This document shows, one piece after another, positions 49,830-59,047 of a DNA stretch of 64,000 nucleotides. The stretch's first letter is position 1, and each line of letters opens with the position of its first letter. The stretch covers positions 1-64,000 of the forward strand of contig JALCNP010000013.1 of the NCBI GenBank assembly GCA_022649135.1, written 5' to 3'. Made by a program: the position numbers and the translations under genes. The stretch is from Bifidobacterium sp. (GTDB taxonomy: Bacteria; Actinomycetota; Actinomycetes; Actinomycetales; Bifidobacteriaceae). The notes beneath the pieces were generated by a model, which was not told the DNA's origin, ran no database searches, and saw only the letters and a program-made list of their open reading frames with translations.

Positions 49830-51379
49830 TGTCCATGTCGAGGTCCGTGTCCGAGCCACCAGCCCGGGGAAGCGCGCGCATCGCGCGCCCCTGGTACGCG
49901 TGGGCCACCCCTGCGATCGGCAAAACCGTGCGTGTTCTTTCGAGGCTTCTGCATCACGGCGGAAGCGCTCTGCCGGGGAGGGTCGTGGAACGCTTCGACC
50001 CCGGATTCCTGGCGCGCACACTCGATTCCGTTCCCTACGGGGTGGTTCTCGTCTCCGGAACGAATGGCAAAACCACCACGACGCGCATGATCGCGTCGAT
50101 GCTCAGGGATCTGGGCCTTCGCGTGTTCACCAACCCCACAGGATCCAACTTCACGCGCGGGGTCGTGTCCGCATTGTCCCGGGAGGTGAGTCTGGGCGGC
50201 GGGCTCGATGCCGATATCGCCGTGCTGGAGCTTGATGAGGCCTACGCCGTCCATTTCGTCCGTCAGGTCAGGCCGCGCTACAGCCTTCTTCTGAATGTCA
50301 TGCGCGATCAGCTGGACCGCTTCGGGGAGATAGACAACACCGCCAGGCTCCTTTCCCATGTGGCCCGCTCGACCACGGGAACGGTTGTCCTCAATCGGGA
50401 GGACTTGCGAATCGCCGCGCTGGCCGACGTCGTCCCCGACGGCGTGGACGTGCGGTACTTCGGCCTCAGCAGCGGGCTTCGGCCCCTGTTTCCCTCCGAT
50501 GACGATATGCATTCCGATTCCCCGCGGCAGCCGGGCATCGCGACCCGCCCGGACGATTCCCCGGCGGCCGATGTGACGCTCCTTCGCGCGGGAGACCACG
50601 AGGCGGAGTTCCTCATCGACGGCAGAGCGGTCGCCACACAGGTCAAGATCGATGGCGTATACAACCTTTACAATGCGGCAGCGGCGCTCAGCGTCGTTCG
50701 CTGCGTAATCCGCGATGTCACGGGCATCAACGCCGCCCGCCCCGATGGATGCCGATCCGGCATGCACGCCCCGGAACGGCAGAGCGGAGGGAGGAAGGCC
50801 GGAGACATTGTCGCAGACCGGGTCGGCAAGTCGCTTCCGGATCAGCGGTCCGGCGGGGAGCCCGCGGAGGATGCTCGCCGGAGACCGATGATGGAGAAGG
50901 TCGACACGACTCGAGTCCTGCGGGCCCTGTCCCAGGTTACCGCGGCCTTCGGTCGCGGGGAGGTCATCAGCATCGGGAAGAGCACCGTCGAGCTGATACT
51001 GGTGAAGAATCCCATGGGGTTCAGACTCGCTCTCGCCTCGTTCGATCCGAACGGGTATGAGACCATGGTCGCCATCGGCGACGAATACGCCGACGGCAGG
51101 GACATGAGCTGGCTATGGGATGTCGACTTCACGTCGCTGCGATCCACCGGGGTCGCCATGGTGTCCGGGATCCGCGCCTGGGACATGACCTTGCGCCTGA
51201 AGTACGACCAGGTCGCCGTCGGCACCACGGACACGGACCTTGAGGCGGCGGTGAGGGAATTCGTCCTGCATGATCAGGGGATGCCCAAGCGCATATACTG
51301 CACGTACACCTCCATGCTGCGCGCACGTGCGCAGCTGGCGCAGCTCACCGAGGTGAGCGACGCCGGAGTGGGACGTTGA
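49829..51379 (+). CDS. murT: MurT, lipid II isoglutaminyl synthase ligase subunit
   Basis: 516 residues from the ATG overlapping the dnaB stop. Mur-ligase P-loop VSGTNGKTTTTRM near residues 76-87, NREDLRI and VYNLYNAAAAL as substrate and metal regions, then the DUF1727 domain (VELILVKNPMGFRLALASF, ending near VLHDQGMPKRIYCTYTSML). With GatD it amidates D-Glu of lipid II. Two odd points: the Cys4 ribbon known from S. aureus MurT is absent, and about 60 hydrophilic residues (about 305-350) are inserted before DUF1727. Confidence 0.92.
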   Translation: MSMSRSVSEPPARGSARIARPWYAWATPAIGKTVRVLSRLLHHGGSALPGRVVERFDPGFLARTLDSVPYGVVLVSGTNGKTTTTRMIASMLRDLGLRVFTNPTGSNFTRGVVSALSREVSLGGGLDADIAVLELDEAYAVHFVRQVRPRYSLLLNVMRDQLDRFGEIDNTARLLSHVARSTTGTVVLNREDLRIAALADVVPDGVDVRYFGLSSGLRPLFPSDDDMHSDSPRQPGIATRPDDSPAADVTLLRAGDHEAEFLIDGRAVATQVKIDGVYNLYNAAAALSVVRCVIRDVTGINAARPDGCRSGMHAPERQSGGRKAGDIVADRVGKSLPDQRSGGEPAEDARRRPMMEKVDTTRVLRALSQVTAAFGRGEVISIGKSTVELILVKNPMGFRLALASFDPNGYETMVAIGDEYADGRDMSWLWDVDFTSLRSTGVAMVSGIRAWDMTLRLKYDQVAVGTTDTDLEAAVREFVLHDQGMPKRIYCTYTSMLRARAQLAQLTEVSDAGVGR

Positions 51380-51421
51380 GCATGCGGATGCGGAATCGTG
51401 AACGGTAAGGTGGAGCGGAAC

Positions 51422-52171
51422 ATGACAGCGCAAATCGACATCGTCTCGTTGTATCCCAACGACATGAACATCTACGGCGACTCCGGCAACGTGCTTGCCG
51501 TCCGGCGCCGTCTCGAACTGTATGGATATAAGCCCGTGGTGCACGCGTACAATCAGGGCGACGAGTGGCCGGACCACGCCGACATAATCCTCGGCGGCGG
51601 CGGACAGGACAACGGGCAGAAGAAAATCACCGAGGACCTGTTCGCCCGCGCCGATCTTTTGCGCTCGCTGGCCGACGACGGAACCCCCATGCTCATGATT
51701 TGCGGCCTGTACCAGTTGTTCGGCGACTATTTCGAAACGGTCGACGGTACGCGTCTGGACGGTATCGGCATCCTTGGAGCCTATACCGTGGGCCAGGATA
51801 AGCGCATGATCGGCAATCTGGTGGAAAGCTCGCCCCAGTTCGGCACCGTCATCGGCTATGAGAACCATTCGGGGCAGACCTTCCTTCGTGAGGGTGTCGA
51901 GCCGTTCGGACGGGTGGACCATGACGGCATGGGGAATAACGGTGAGGACCACACGGAGGGGGCGCGTGTACGCAATGTGATCGGCACCTATCTGCATGGA
52001 TCCCTGTTGCCGAAGAACTCGGCGGTCACCGATTTCCTCATCCGAACCGCGGCGACGAGACGCTACGGGACATTCCCGGAAGAGCAGACGTCAGAGCAGA
52101 CGGAGGCTCTTCGTGCCTTGGATGACGTCGAATCCCGAGCCCGGCACGTTGCCGGCAGCAGACCTCGCTAG
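51422..52171 (+). CDS. gatD: GatD, glutamine amidotransferase subunit
   Basis: 249 residues; GGTGGAGCGG precedes the ATG at 51422. Class I amidotransferase-like: GGGGQDNGQ, nucleophile Cys in LMICGLYQL near residue 94, and catalytic His in IGTYLHGSLLPKN near 190. Delivers ammonia to MurT. 42 bases downstream of murT in one unit. Confidence 0.94.
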   Translation: MTAQIDIVSLYPNDMNIYGDSGNVLAVRRRLELYGYKPVVHAYNQGDEWPDHADIILGGGGQDNGQKKITEDLFARADLLRSLADDGTPMLMICGLYQLFGDYFETVDGTRLDGIGILGAYTVGQDKRMIGNLVESSPQFGTVIGYENHSGQTFLREGVEPFGRVDHDGMGNNGEDHTEGARVRNVIGTYLHGSLLPKNSAVTDFLIRTAATRRYGTFPEEQTSEQTEALRALDDVESRARHVAGSRPR

Positions 52172-52425
52172 CCGGTCGTGCCGGACGAATGGGTCGGCGG
52201 AATCGTTAGCGTGTTCCGCAGTCCAACGGCAGTGTGCTGTTCGGGACCTGCGCAGCCGATATGTCATCGCCCAACCTCAAGGGGATTGCGGGGGCGTGGA
52301 CGGATTCGGGGGAGGGACACGTGCCGCCGGGAGCAGCAGTCTGGTCGGCGGCCTTTCGTAAAACCCCGTTTTCCCGAGATTGCCTGATGGTAGAGTGAAG
52401 ATACCTTAGCATAAAGGAGGAAATC

Positions 52426-52734
52426 ATGGGTGATCTCGATTTTGGGGAAGGTCTGCGCAAGGTGTTCCTCGCAGGTGTGGGCGCTCTCGCGACGACCGTG
52501 GAGAAAAGCCAGGAAATCGTCGATGGTCTGGTCAAAAAAGGTGAGATCACGGTGGAACAGGGGAAGGCTCTCAACACCGAGCTCAAGCGCAGGGCAACGA
52601 ACGTCAAGAACGCCGCTCAGGGGAAAACCGGCGATGACGAGCTTCATCGCAGCGCTGCAGACGGCTCCGGTCCGGTTGATGGTGGCGACGCCGCTTCCGG
52701 GGACGGCACCGACGGCACGACGGACGCCGACTAG
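52426..52734 (+). CDS. Phasin-like small protein
   Basis: 102 residues behind AAAGGAGG. First 60 residues are one amphipathic helix (FGEGLRKVFLAGVGALATTV, EKSQEIVDGLVKKGEITVEQ) as in phasin/PhaF-like proteins; the tail is Gly/Asp/Ala-rich and disordered. Bifidobacteria are not known to make polyhydroxyalkanoate, so the role is probably different. Directly upstream of a UbiB-like kinase, a common pairing of these two families. Confidence 0.75.
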   Translation: MGDLDFGEGLRKVFLAGVGALATTVEKSQEIVDGLVKKGEITVEQGKALNTELKRRATNVKNAAQGKTGDDELHRSAADGSGPVDGGDAASGDGTDGTTDAD

Positions 52735-52758
52735 CCCTGTCGCATCGCGCTTCGGCGC

Positions 52759-54606
52759 ATGGATGCGTATGGTTTACCAATGCCCGAAAACACGCGATTT
52801 AATTCCTCGTCTCCCGGTGCGCAGCCGTCCGGCGCATGGTCGTCCGACTCGCCGTCCTCTGGCGCCACGGCTTCCTCCGACGACCGCCCGTCCGGCCCGC
52901 CGGTGCGGGATGCCGACTCCGCGCTGCGAAGGCGTCGGATGAGGAGATATCCCGAAAACGATACGATCGGTCTGTTCGGGTCGCGAAGGGGGTCGTTCTC
53001 CGAACGGTATCATCTTACGGCCCGCGGCAAGCTCAAGCGTCTGGCCCAGATAGCCCGCATCGCCAATCAGTTCGACGCCCTCCATGGACTCACTCCGGTG
53101 AAGATGAGGCTGATGTTCGAGGCGTTGGGGCCGACTTTCGTCAAAGTCGGGCAGATTCTCTCGATGCGTTCCGAGATACTTCCCCAGCCTTTCTGCGACG
53201 AGCTGGCCAAGCTCAGGGCCGGGGCCGACCCCATGCCCTATCAGATCGTGCTGAACACCCTCGCCGGGGAGTACGGCAGGCCGGTGGACGAGGTCTTTGA
53301 CCACATCGATCCCACGCCCCTCGGATCGGCCTCGTTGGCGCAGGTGCATCGTGCGACCCTTTCCAGCGGAGAGGATGTGGCCGTCAAGGTGCAGCGTCCC
53401 GGGGTGCGGGAGGTCATGGCGCAGGACGTTTCGATCATGCGGTCCATCGCCAAGGCCGCAACGCGGCTGATGCCAAGCGCCCAGGTCGTGGATTTCCGCG
53501 GTGTCGTCGAGGAGCTGTGGGAGACGTTCGAATCCGAGACGGACTTTCTCGTGGAGGCCAGGAACCTCAGCGAATTCAAGCGTTTCTGCAGCGGGTACGC
53601 ATACATGGATTGCCCCAAGCCCTACATGGATCTGTGCACCGAGCATGTGGTGGTGATGGACTATGCGGAGGGAATTTCGCTGTCGCATCCCCGACAGCTC
53701 GTCGACGCCGGGTACGATCTTCAGGAGATCGGGACGAAACTCGTCGATAACGTCGCCGCCCAGATTCTCGACGAGGGCTTCTTCCACGCGGATCCCCATC
53801 CCGGGAATGTGATCATCTCCGGCGGGAAAATCGTCCTGATCGATCTGGGCATGACCGGGCGCCTGAATCAGAGGACCCGCTCCGTTCTGCGCGAGATGAT
53901 CTTCGCCGTGGCCAAGCAGGATTCGCCGGCATTGGCGGACGGCCTGCTCAGATTCGCGACGACGCGGTCGAATTCCGAGGACTACCCCGCGCTGCTCGCC
54001 GATCTCGACGTGATCGTGAAGGAATACGGAACCGTGGATCTTGCGGAGCTGGACATCGCCTCCTTCATCAGCGCGCTGACACAGATGGCCCGCAGACACG
54101 GCATCGAGGTTCCAAGCACCGTGACCACCGTGGCCCGCGCCCTGGTCACGCTGGAGGGTCTGCTCGACGAGTTCATCCCCAATGTCAACATGATCGAAAT
54201 CATCTCCCACCACATCGAGGCGAGCGAGACCGTGGGCTCCATGGTCAGGCAGGAGACGAAACAGCTGGGAATAGAGGGTCAGCAGGCGCTCCATGGCGCT
54301 CTCAGTGCACTTTCCGAGGCGAAGGTCGCGACCCGGATGCTCACTCGCGGCCAGCTTCGTGTGAACATGGAGCTGGTGGGCGCTCAGGAACCCATGCAGA
54401 AGCTTTCCGACATGGTCAATCGGCTCACCATGGCTCTGATCGTGGTGGGGCTTTTCGTCGGGTCGTCCATCGTGTATTTCGCCGGAATGAAGCCGGTGGT
54501 GTTCGGGATCCCGGTCATCGGGTTTCTCGGCTACGTGGTGGCGTTCATTCTCTCCGCCTGGATTGTCTTCGACATCTATTTCAAGGGGCGCAAGGCGAAG
54601 AAGTAG
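52759..54606 (+). CDS. UbiB/AarF-type atypical kinase (ABC1 family)
   Basis: 615 residues. N-terminal low-complexity region to about 60; then FVKVGQILSMRSEIL (the KxGQ motif) near residue 130, the Ala-rich loop LGSASLAQVHRA, VKVQRPG, and FHADPHPGNVIISGGKIVLIDLGMTG (catalytic and metal-binding loop). Two C-terminal membrane helices (about 558-605). UbiB helps quinone synthesis elsewhere; in an organism without quinones it probably acts in lipid handling. Confidence 0.92.
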   Translation: MDAYGLPMPENTRFNSSSPGAQPSGAWSSDSPSSGATASSDDRPSGPPVRDADSALRRRRMRRYPENDTIGLFGSRRGSFSERYHLTARGKLKRLAQIARIANQFDALHGLTPVKMRLMFEALGPTFVKVGQILSMRSEILPQPFCDELAKLRAGADPMPYQIVLNTLAGEYGRPVDEVFDHIDPTPLGSASLAQVHRATLSSGEDVAVKVQRPGVREVMAQDVSIMRSIAKAATRLMPSAQVVDFRGVVEELWETFESETDFLVEARNLSEFKRFCSGYAYMDCPKPYMDLCTEHVVVMDYAEGISLSHPRQLVDAGYDLQEIGTKLVDNVAAQILDEGFFHADPHPGNVIISGGKIVLIDLGMTGRLNQRTRSVLREMIFAVAKQDSPALADGLLRFATTRSNSEDYPALLADLDVIVKEYGTVDLAELDIASFISALTQMARRHGIEVPSTVTTVARALVTLEGLLDEFIPNVNMIEIISHHIEASETVGSMVRQETKQLGIEGQQALHGALSALSEAKVATRMLTRGQLRVNMELVGAQEPMQKLSDMVNRLTMALIVVGLFVGSSIVYFAGMKPVVFGIPVIGFLGYVVAFILSAWIVFDIYFKGRKAKK

Positions 54607-54781
54607 AAGGGATCGAGTCGGGTTCCCGCTCCGGGGCGGGGCCGTCCGAACGCTCTCGCCGTGGATGGTCCGCTGATCGGCGCGTTCCGCTGATGGGTGC
54701 GGACCGATGGGAGCATGTGCAATTAGACTGGGTCATGTACACCCGTGCCGGGTGATCTACGACCATGCAGAAGGGAACGCC

Positions 54782-55816
54782 ATGTCATCGAATACTTTGC
54801 TCAAACGTGCGCTGCTCGTTGGGGCGGCGGCAGCCACCGCCGGTGTGTGGGCTGTCGCGCCGCGCTCATTCACCGATAAACGGCGGAATTTCGTTCCCGA
54901 CATTCCCGATGTCTGGTATGCCCACCGGGGGCTCCATGACGCCGGCTCCGGATTGACCCCACAGTACGCTGCGGGCAGTGGGGAATATGTCGCCCTTGCC
55001 AGAAGAATGGCCTTGAAGGCCGGTTACGCGACATCGGACTACTCCGGACCCATAGCGCCGGAGAACTCCTGCGCGGCCTTCGCGGCGGCCTGCGAGGCGG
55101 GATTCGGGATCGAACTCGATCTTCAACTGACGAAGGACGGACAGGTGGTGGTCGTCCACGATGCCGATCTTTCCCGCGTGGCCGGGGATCCGAGGAACAT
55201 CGGGGATCTGACATACGAGGAGCTGACCCGCATCCCGCTGTTCGGGAAGGGAAGGCCCGGCGACTCCCGCGCCAAGCCCGTCGATGACGGTTCGGAGGAT
55301 GGCGTCGCGACGGCCGCCGCGACGACCGGTTATTATCAGCATGTTCCGCTGCTCTGCGAAGTACTGCGCATAGTCGCAGGCAGGGTTCCCCTCATCGTGG
55401 AGTACAAGTTCACCACCAATGGCTGGGATGCAGGGTGCGAGCAGCTCATGAGCAAGGGCGACGAGCTGCTGCAGGCCTATGATGGACGCTACGTCATCGA
55501 GTCCTTCCACCCGGGCGCCGTGAACTGGTACAGGAACCATCGTCCCGAGGTCTGTCGCGGGCAGCTGGCCGAGGATGTGTCACTGGGCAAGGCGGACGTA
55601 GGACGGTGGGCGAGCGGAAAGCTTTTGTTCGACTGGCTCTCCAAACCTGATTTCATCGCCTATGACTGGCATGGCGGGAAGAGCCCGCAGGTGCGCCTTG
55701 CGCGTGCCATGGGCGCCGTCCCTGTGTCCTGGACGGTACGGAGCCAGGAGGAGCTGGAAGAATGCTCGCCGTGGTTCGACCACCACATCTTCGAGGCTTT
55801 CGTCCCCCGCCGATAG
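54782..55816 (+). CDS. Glycerophosphodiester phosphodiesterase
   Basis: 344 residues with an N-terminal membrane anchor or signal (about 8-28). GDPD motifs: YAHRGLHD near residue 47, IELDLQLTKDGQVVVVHDADL near 113-133 with catalytic Glu/Asp/His, and a late AYDWHGG. Hydrolyses glycerophosphodiesters, perhaps from lipoteichoic acid or phospholipid turnover. Two insertions relative to short GDPDs (about 55-85 and 165-185). Upstream AAGGG behind the ATG 54782. Confidence 0.9.
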   Translation: MSSNTLLKRALLVGAAAATAGVWAVAPRSFTDKRRNFVPDIPDVWYAHRGLHDAGSGLTPQYAAGSGEYVALARRMALKAGYATSDYSGPIAPENSCAAFAAACEAGFGIELDLQLTKDGQVVVVHDADLSRVAGDPRNIGDLTYEELTRIPLFGKGRPGDSRAKPVDDGSEDGVATAAATTGYYQHVPLLCEVLRIVAGRVPLIVEYKFTTNGWDAGCEQLMSKGDELLQAYDGRYVIESFHPGAVNWYRNHRPEVCRGQLAEDVSLGKADVGRWASGKLLFDWLSKPDFIAYDWHGGKSPQVRLARAMGAVPVSWTVRSQEELEECSPWFDHHIFEAFVPRR

Positions 55817-56025
55817 GCAGGCCATCCGTCCTGTCGGGCGGGGCTGCCCCGTGGCGACGAAACGTCATGACAGAGGCCCGCGGCACGATTCGTCAGTGCG
55901 ACGGGCCTCGGCGCCCTCGATGACCGTGGTCCGCCGTCGGCCCGGGTGCAATCGGGCGTCAGAAGCCATCGGGCTTGTCCAATCCGGCGGGCGGCCACCG
56001 GTGCACGGTCGGATTTGGCCGGGAA

Positions 56026-56664
56026 TCAGTCGATCAGGCCGTACAGCCGATCTCCCGCATCACCAAGCCCCGGGACGATATAGGCGTGCTCGTTGAGCCT
56101 GTCGTCAACGGCGCATACGACGACCTTGAAGTCGATGCTCGGATCGAGGTCCTTCTTCAACCGCTCCAGTCCTTCAGGGGCGGCGATGATGTTGATGGCC
56201 GTCACGTCCTTGGCTCCGCGTTCGGCAAGATAATGCGTGGCGGCCACCAGGGTCCCGCCCGTCGCCAGCATGGGGTCGAGAAGGAAGCACTGGCGTCCCG
56301 TCAGATCCTCGGGCAGGCGATTGGCGTAGGTCACGATGTCCAACGTGGCCTCATCCCGACGCATTCCCAGGAACCCGACCTCGGCCGTGGGAAGAAGCCT
56401 GGTCATGCCGTCAAGCATTCCCAGTCCTGCGCGAAGGATCGGGACCACCATCGGCCTCGGATTGGCGAGATGCTTTCCGACCATGGGGCAGATCGGCGTT
56501 TCGATCTTCTTGTCGACCAGCTGCAGATTGCGGGTGGCCTCATAAGCCTCCAGCATGACGAGTTCGGCGACCAGCTCGCGGAAGGTGTTGGAGGGGGTGT
56601 TCTTGTCCCGCAGCACGGTGAGCTTGTGCTCCACCAGCGGGTGATTTAAAACGTGAAGTTCCAT
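56026..56664 (-). CDS. upp: Uracil phosphoribosyltransferase
   Basis: 212 residues. Starts MELHVLNHPLVEHKLTVLRD as in Upp; PRPP loop DPMLATGGT near residue 130 and the C-terminal YIVPGLGDAGDRLYG. Converts uracil and PRPP to UMP. GGAGGT directly touches the ATG, so the mRNA may be leaderless or start nearby. Confidence 0.96.
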   Translation of the reverse strand: MELHVLNHPLVEHKLTVLRDKNTPSNTFRELVAELVMLEAYEATRNLQLVDKKIETPICPMVGKHLANPRPMVVPILRAGLGMLDGMTRLLPTAEVGFLGMRRDEATLDIVTYANRLPEDLTGRQCFLLDPMLATGGTLVAATHYLAERGAKDVTAINIIAAPEGLERLKKDLDPSIDFKVVVCAVDDRLNEHAYIVPGLGDAGDRLYGLID

Positions 56665-56994
56665 ACCTCCAAGGGTAATCCTCCCTGGGGGCGATTCGAT
56701 CACAATCATCATGTTTCGTCCATCACCGTCATGTTTCGTTCGGCAAGGGGAGCGACGACAAGCGAAATCCCCCTCTGCCCGCACTCAGCGACGTCGTGGA
56801 CGGGCGCGTGTCGCCGGTCGGGGGCGAGGGACGAAGAACGGCGAAACGAGGGGAGGGAACGGCGTGGCACATTCGACCAGGACCATGGCTGGGCGGCAGC
56901 GGTCATGCCGGTCGATGCTGCGACCGGCACCGCGATGAAGTAAGGACGCCGAACCGCGAAAGCGCCTGTCGGCGCGAACGCCGCTCGCAGCGGC
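56665..56994. other. Intergenic stretch upstream of upp without a supported gene
   Basis: Should hold the upp promoter near 56680-56720. Several short dyads (for example GCGCCTGTCGGCGC near 56962-56975) but no gene or known RNA that I recognise. Confidence 0.45.
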
Positions 56995-57015
56995 AAAAAA
57001 TGAAGCCCGGGGCTT
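56995..57015 (-). terminator. Intrinsic terminator of the ppk-mutT1 operon
   Basis: On minus AAGCC-CCG-GGCTT then CATTTTTT. About 100 bases after the stop at 57120. Confidence 0.7.
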
Positions 57016-57119
57016 AAGCACGGTTCGACGCGAATACCCAGTATAACGGTTATCGGGCTTCGGCGTGCACACTGTGTCGGGTGCGCTGAGAGCTGACTTC
57101 CCCGACATCGGCGCTCCGG

Positions 57120-57896
57120 CTATTCGAGCTTTCCCGCACGCCACAGTCCTGCGGCATGATGGAAATGGCGTGATGTGGTTTCCAGGTTGGATGCCGTATG
57201 CAGTATTCTCGCCGCGGCGGTGTGGGCGTCGTATGGACGCCCGGGGCTGTTTTTTTCGGCGATCTGCTCGCTGAGTGGATCGAGCTCCTCCCGGGCGTCG
57301 CCGTCGCGGGCCATTCGTCGGGCCTGGACATGCAATCCTCCGGCGACGACGATGGTGAACGACGAGGCGCGGTCAAGAGCTATGGCGAAGTCACCGGTGA
57401 ACGCACCCGAAAGAATCGAGTCCGCGGTGCGGGCGATGTCCTCCTCGGTCGGTGCCTGGTCCACGCCGGCGATGGCGGATGCCGTCGTTGCCACAGGTTC
57501 CCCCAGCTTCCACAACCGGGCGATGGACTCCCGGTTCTTCCCGCACCACGTGCGGAGCAGGTACAGGCGCCACAGAATCCCCGGAAGGGAGTCGGGCTCC
57601 GCGTCGCTCCACAATCCCGCGATGATGTCCACGCCCTCGGTGTCGACGAGAGTGAGGACGCGTCGGACGACCTCGGGATCCTGCGTGTGGTGCACCCGGT
57701 CGAGCAAGGCGGCGGCCGAGGCGTGACTCATGTCGTTGATGGCCTGGGGGTCGGCTCCCCCCGCAAGATTGTCGACCACGCCGGGGGAAAGCTGCGCGGG
57801 ACGGGCGGGGCGCAAAGACCCCAGCCGTGGAGGTGCAAACCCGGCGGAGCCGGAATGAATCGACTGTGATGCGTTATGGATGGAACTAGTAGACAC
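57120..57896 (-). CDS. Uncharacterised actinobacterial helical protein
   Basis: 258 residues from the GTG at 57896, which overlaps the end of the mutT1 gene by 11 bases. All helical, no membrane segment or motif that I know (HTQDPEVVRRVLTLVDTEGV, LWRLYLLRTWCGKNRESIAR, TADSILSGAFTGDFAIALDR). Third gene of the ppk-mutT1 unit, so a link to polyphosphate or nucleotide sanitation is possible but unproven. Confidence 0.7.
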   Translation of the reverse strand: MSTSSIHNASQSIHSGSAGFAPPRLGSLRPARPAQLSPGVVDNLAGGADPQAINDMSHASAAALLDRVHHTQDPEVVRRVLTLVDTEGVDIIAGLWSDAEPDSLPGILWRLYLLRTWCGKNRESIARLWKLGEPVATTASAIAGVDQAPTEEDIARTADSILSGAFTGDFAIALDRASSFTIVVAGGLHVQARRMARDGDAREELDPLSEQIAEKNSPGRPYDAHTAAARILHTASNLETTSRHFHHAAGLWRAGKLE

Positions 57897-58974
57897 GTGG
57901 CGCCAATCTCTGGATATCGATGATGTGCGGGCCGTCGGGTGTCGCAATGACGTGCAGGGCCGCCGCGGTGCCCGTTGGCATATAGGGCGATTTGGCGACC
58001 AGTTGCCCGGCGAGTTGCTTTGACACGCACATTGTACGCAGATGACCGAAGATTCCGCCCAGAACGGGACGGTGGGTGCACAGGACCCGGGTCTGCCGCA
58101 GCGCCAGAGTGGAGACGAGCTCCGAATCGAACCGCTTCCATGTCCGTTCGGAGTCCTCGGCAAAACCATCCTCCGTCAGCTCTTCGGCACGCATCACGGG
58201 GAGCTTGGTCTGCCAGGCGAGCGTCTGCAGCGTCTCCACGCACCTCAGCCACGGCGAGGAGATCAGATAGGCGGGATCGTAGCAGGCGATTTCACGGCTC
58301 AGGGCATAGGCGCAGGCCGCGCCCCTGGGCGTCACCGGTCGGTCGCATTCCTTTCCCCTCCACTGCTTTCGAGGCTCCGCCTTGCCGTGCCGGACAATGA
58401 CCAGGACGGCACCGTTCAGGGCCCCCTCATCGACGCGGTCCACGAATGAATCAAGCATCTGCCGATCGAGTGCATGGGAAAGCAGACGTCGGGCACGTCG
58501 GACGCTCACCCAGACCGTCCGGTCGATCTCCTCGCCGTCCGCGGGCATCACCGGGCCGAGCGCCATGCTGCGTCTGTGGGCGTCCTGTCGCCGCATCGCC
58601 CGGCCCATCCAGTACACGACATGCTTGGTGTATTCGCCGGAACCGTGGGTTTTCGCGGATGCGTCGCCTTCGGAGGTCAGGGGATACTCGACCTCCCCGA
58701 TTCTTGGCCCCAACGAGATGGGCGTTCCTGTCTCCTCCCCCATCTCGCGCACGGCTGCATGGATGCGGGTTTCGTTCGTCTCCAGTTTTCCCTTGGGCCA
58801 GCTCCAGTCTCCGTATCGGGGACGGTGCACCACGCACACCTCAAGATCGTCCAACGCGGCATGATTGTCGGTTGCAGAAGGAATCGCACCATCGTCCGGG
58901 TCCTTCATGCGGCCTTCGGAGCCGGCACGCCAGCGATAGGGGATTCCCCCCGCTGCCTCAATCACATGAGCCAT
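57886..58974 (-). CDS. MutT1-like Nudix hydrolase with histidine phosphatase domain
   Basis: 362 residues. Nudix box GKLETNETRIHAAVREMGEETG near residues 62-83 (all catalytic Glu present), then a histidine phosphatase domain with VIVRHGKAEPR near 195 and the late CTHRPV. This two-domain layout is that of mycobacterial MutT1, which clears 8-oxo-dGTP and diadenosine polyphosphates. 73 bases after ppk, a conserved neighbourhood. Confidence 0.92.
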   Translation of the reverse strand: MAHVIEAAGGIPYRWRAGSEGRMKDPDDGAIPSATDNHAALDDLEVCVVHRPRYGDWSWPKGKLETNETRIHAAVREMGEETGTPISLGPRIGEVEYPLTSEGDASAKTHGSGEYTKHVVYWMGRAMRRQDAHRRSMALGPVMPADGEEIDRTVWVSVRRARRLLSHALDRQMLDSFVDRVDEGALNGAVLVIVRHGKAEPRKQWRGKECDRPVTPRGAACAYALSREIACYDPAYLISSPWLRCVETLQTLAWQTKLPVMRAEELTEDGFAEDSERTWKRFDSELVSTLALRQTRVLCTHRPVLGGIFGHLRTMCVSKQLAGQLVAKSPYMPTGTAAALHVIATPDGPHIIDIQRLAPRVY

Positions 58975-59047
58975 CGTGAGCCTCGCTTCCGCGGCGTTCG
59001 TCCGGATCGTCCGGAACCGCCACCGTCACCATCGTAGGGCAGGGCGT

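Noticed and set aside
55876..55913. GAGGCCCG/CGGGCCTC stem between GDPD and upp as terminator
   Set aside because: Long loop of about 20 bases and no T-run on either strand; too weak to call.
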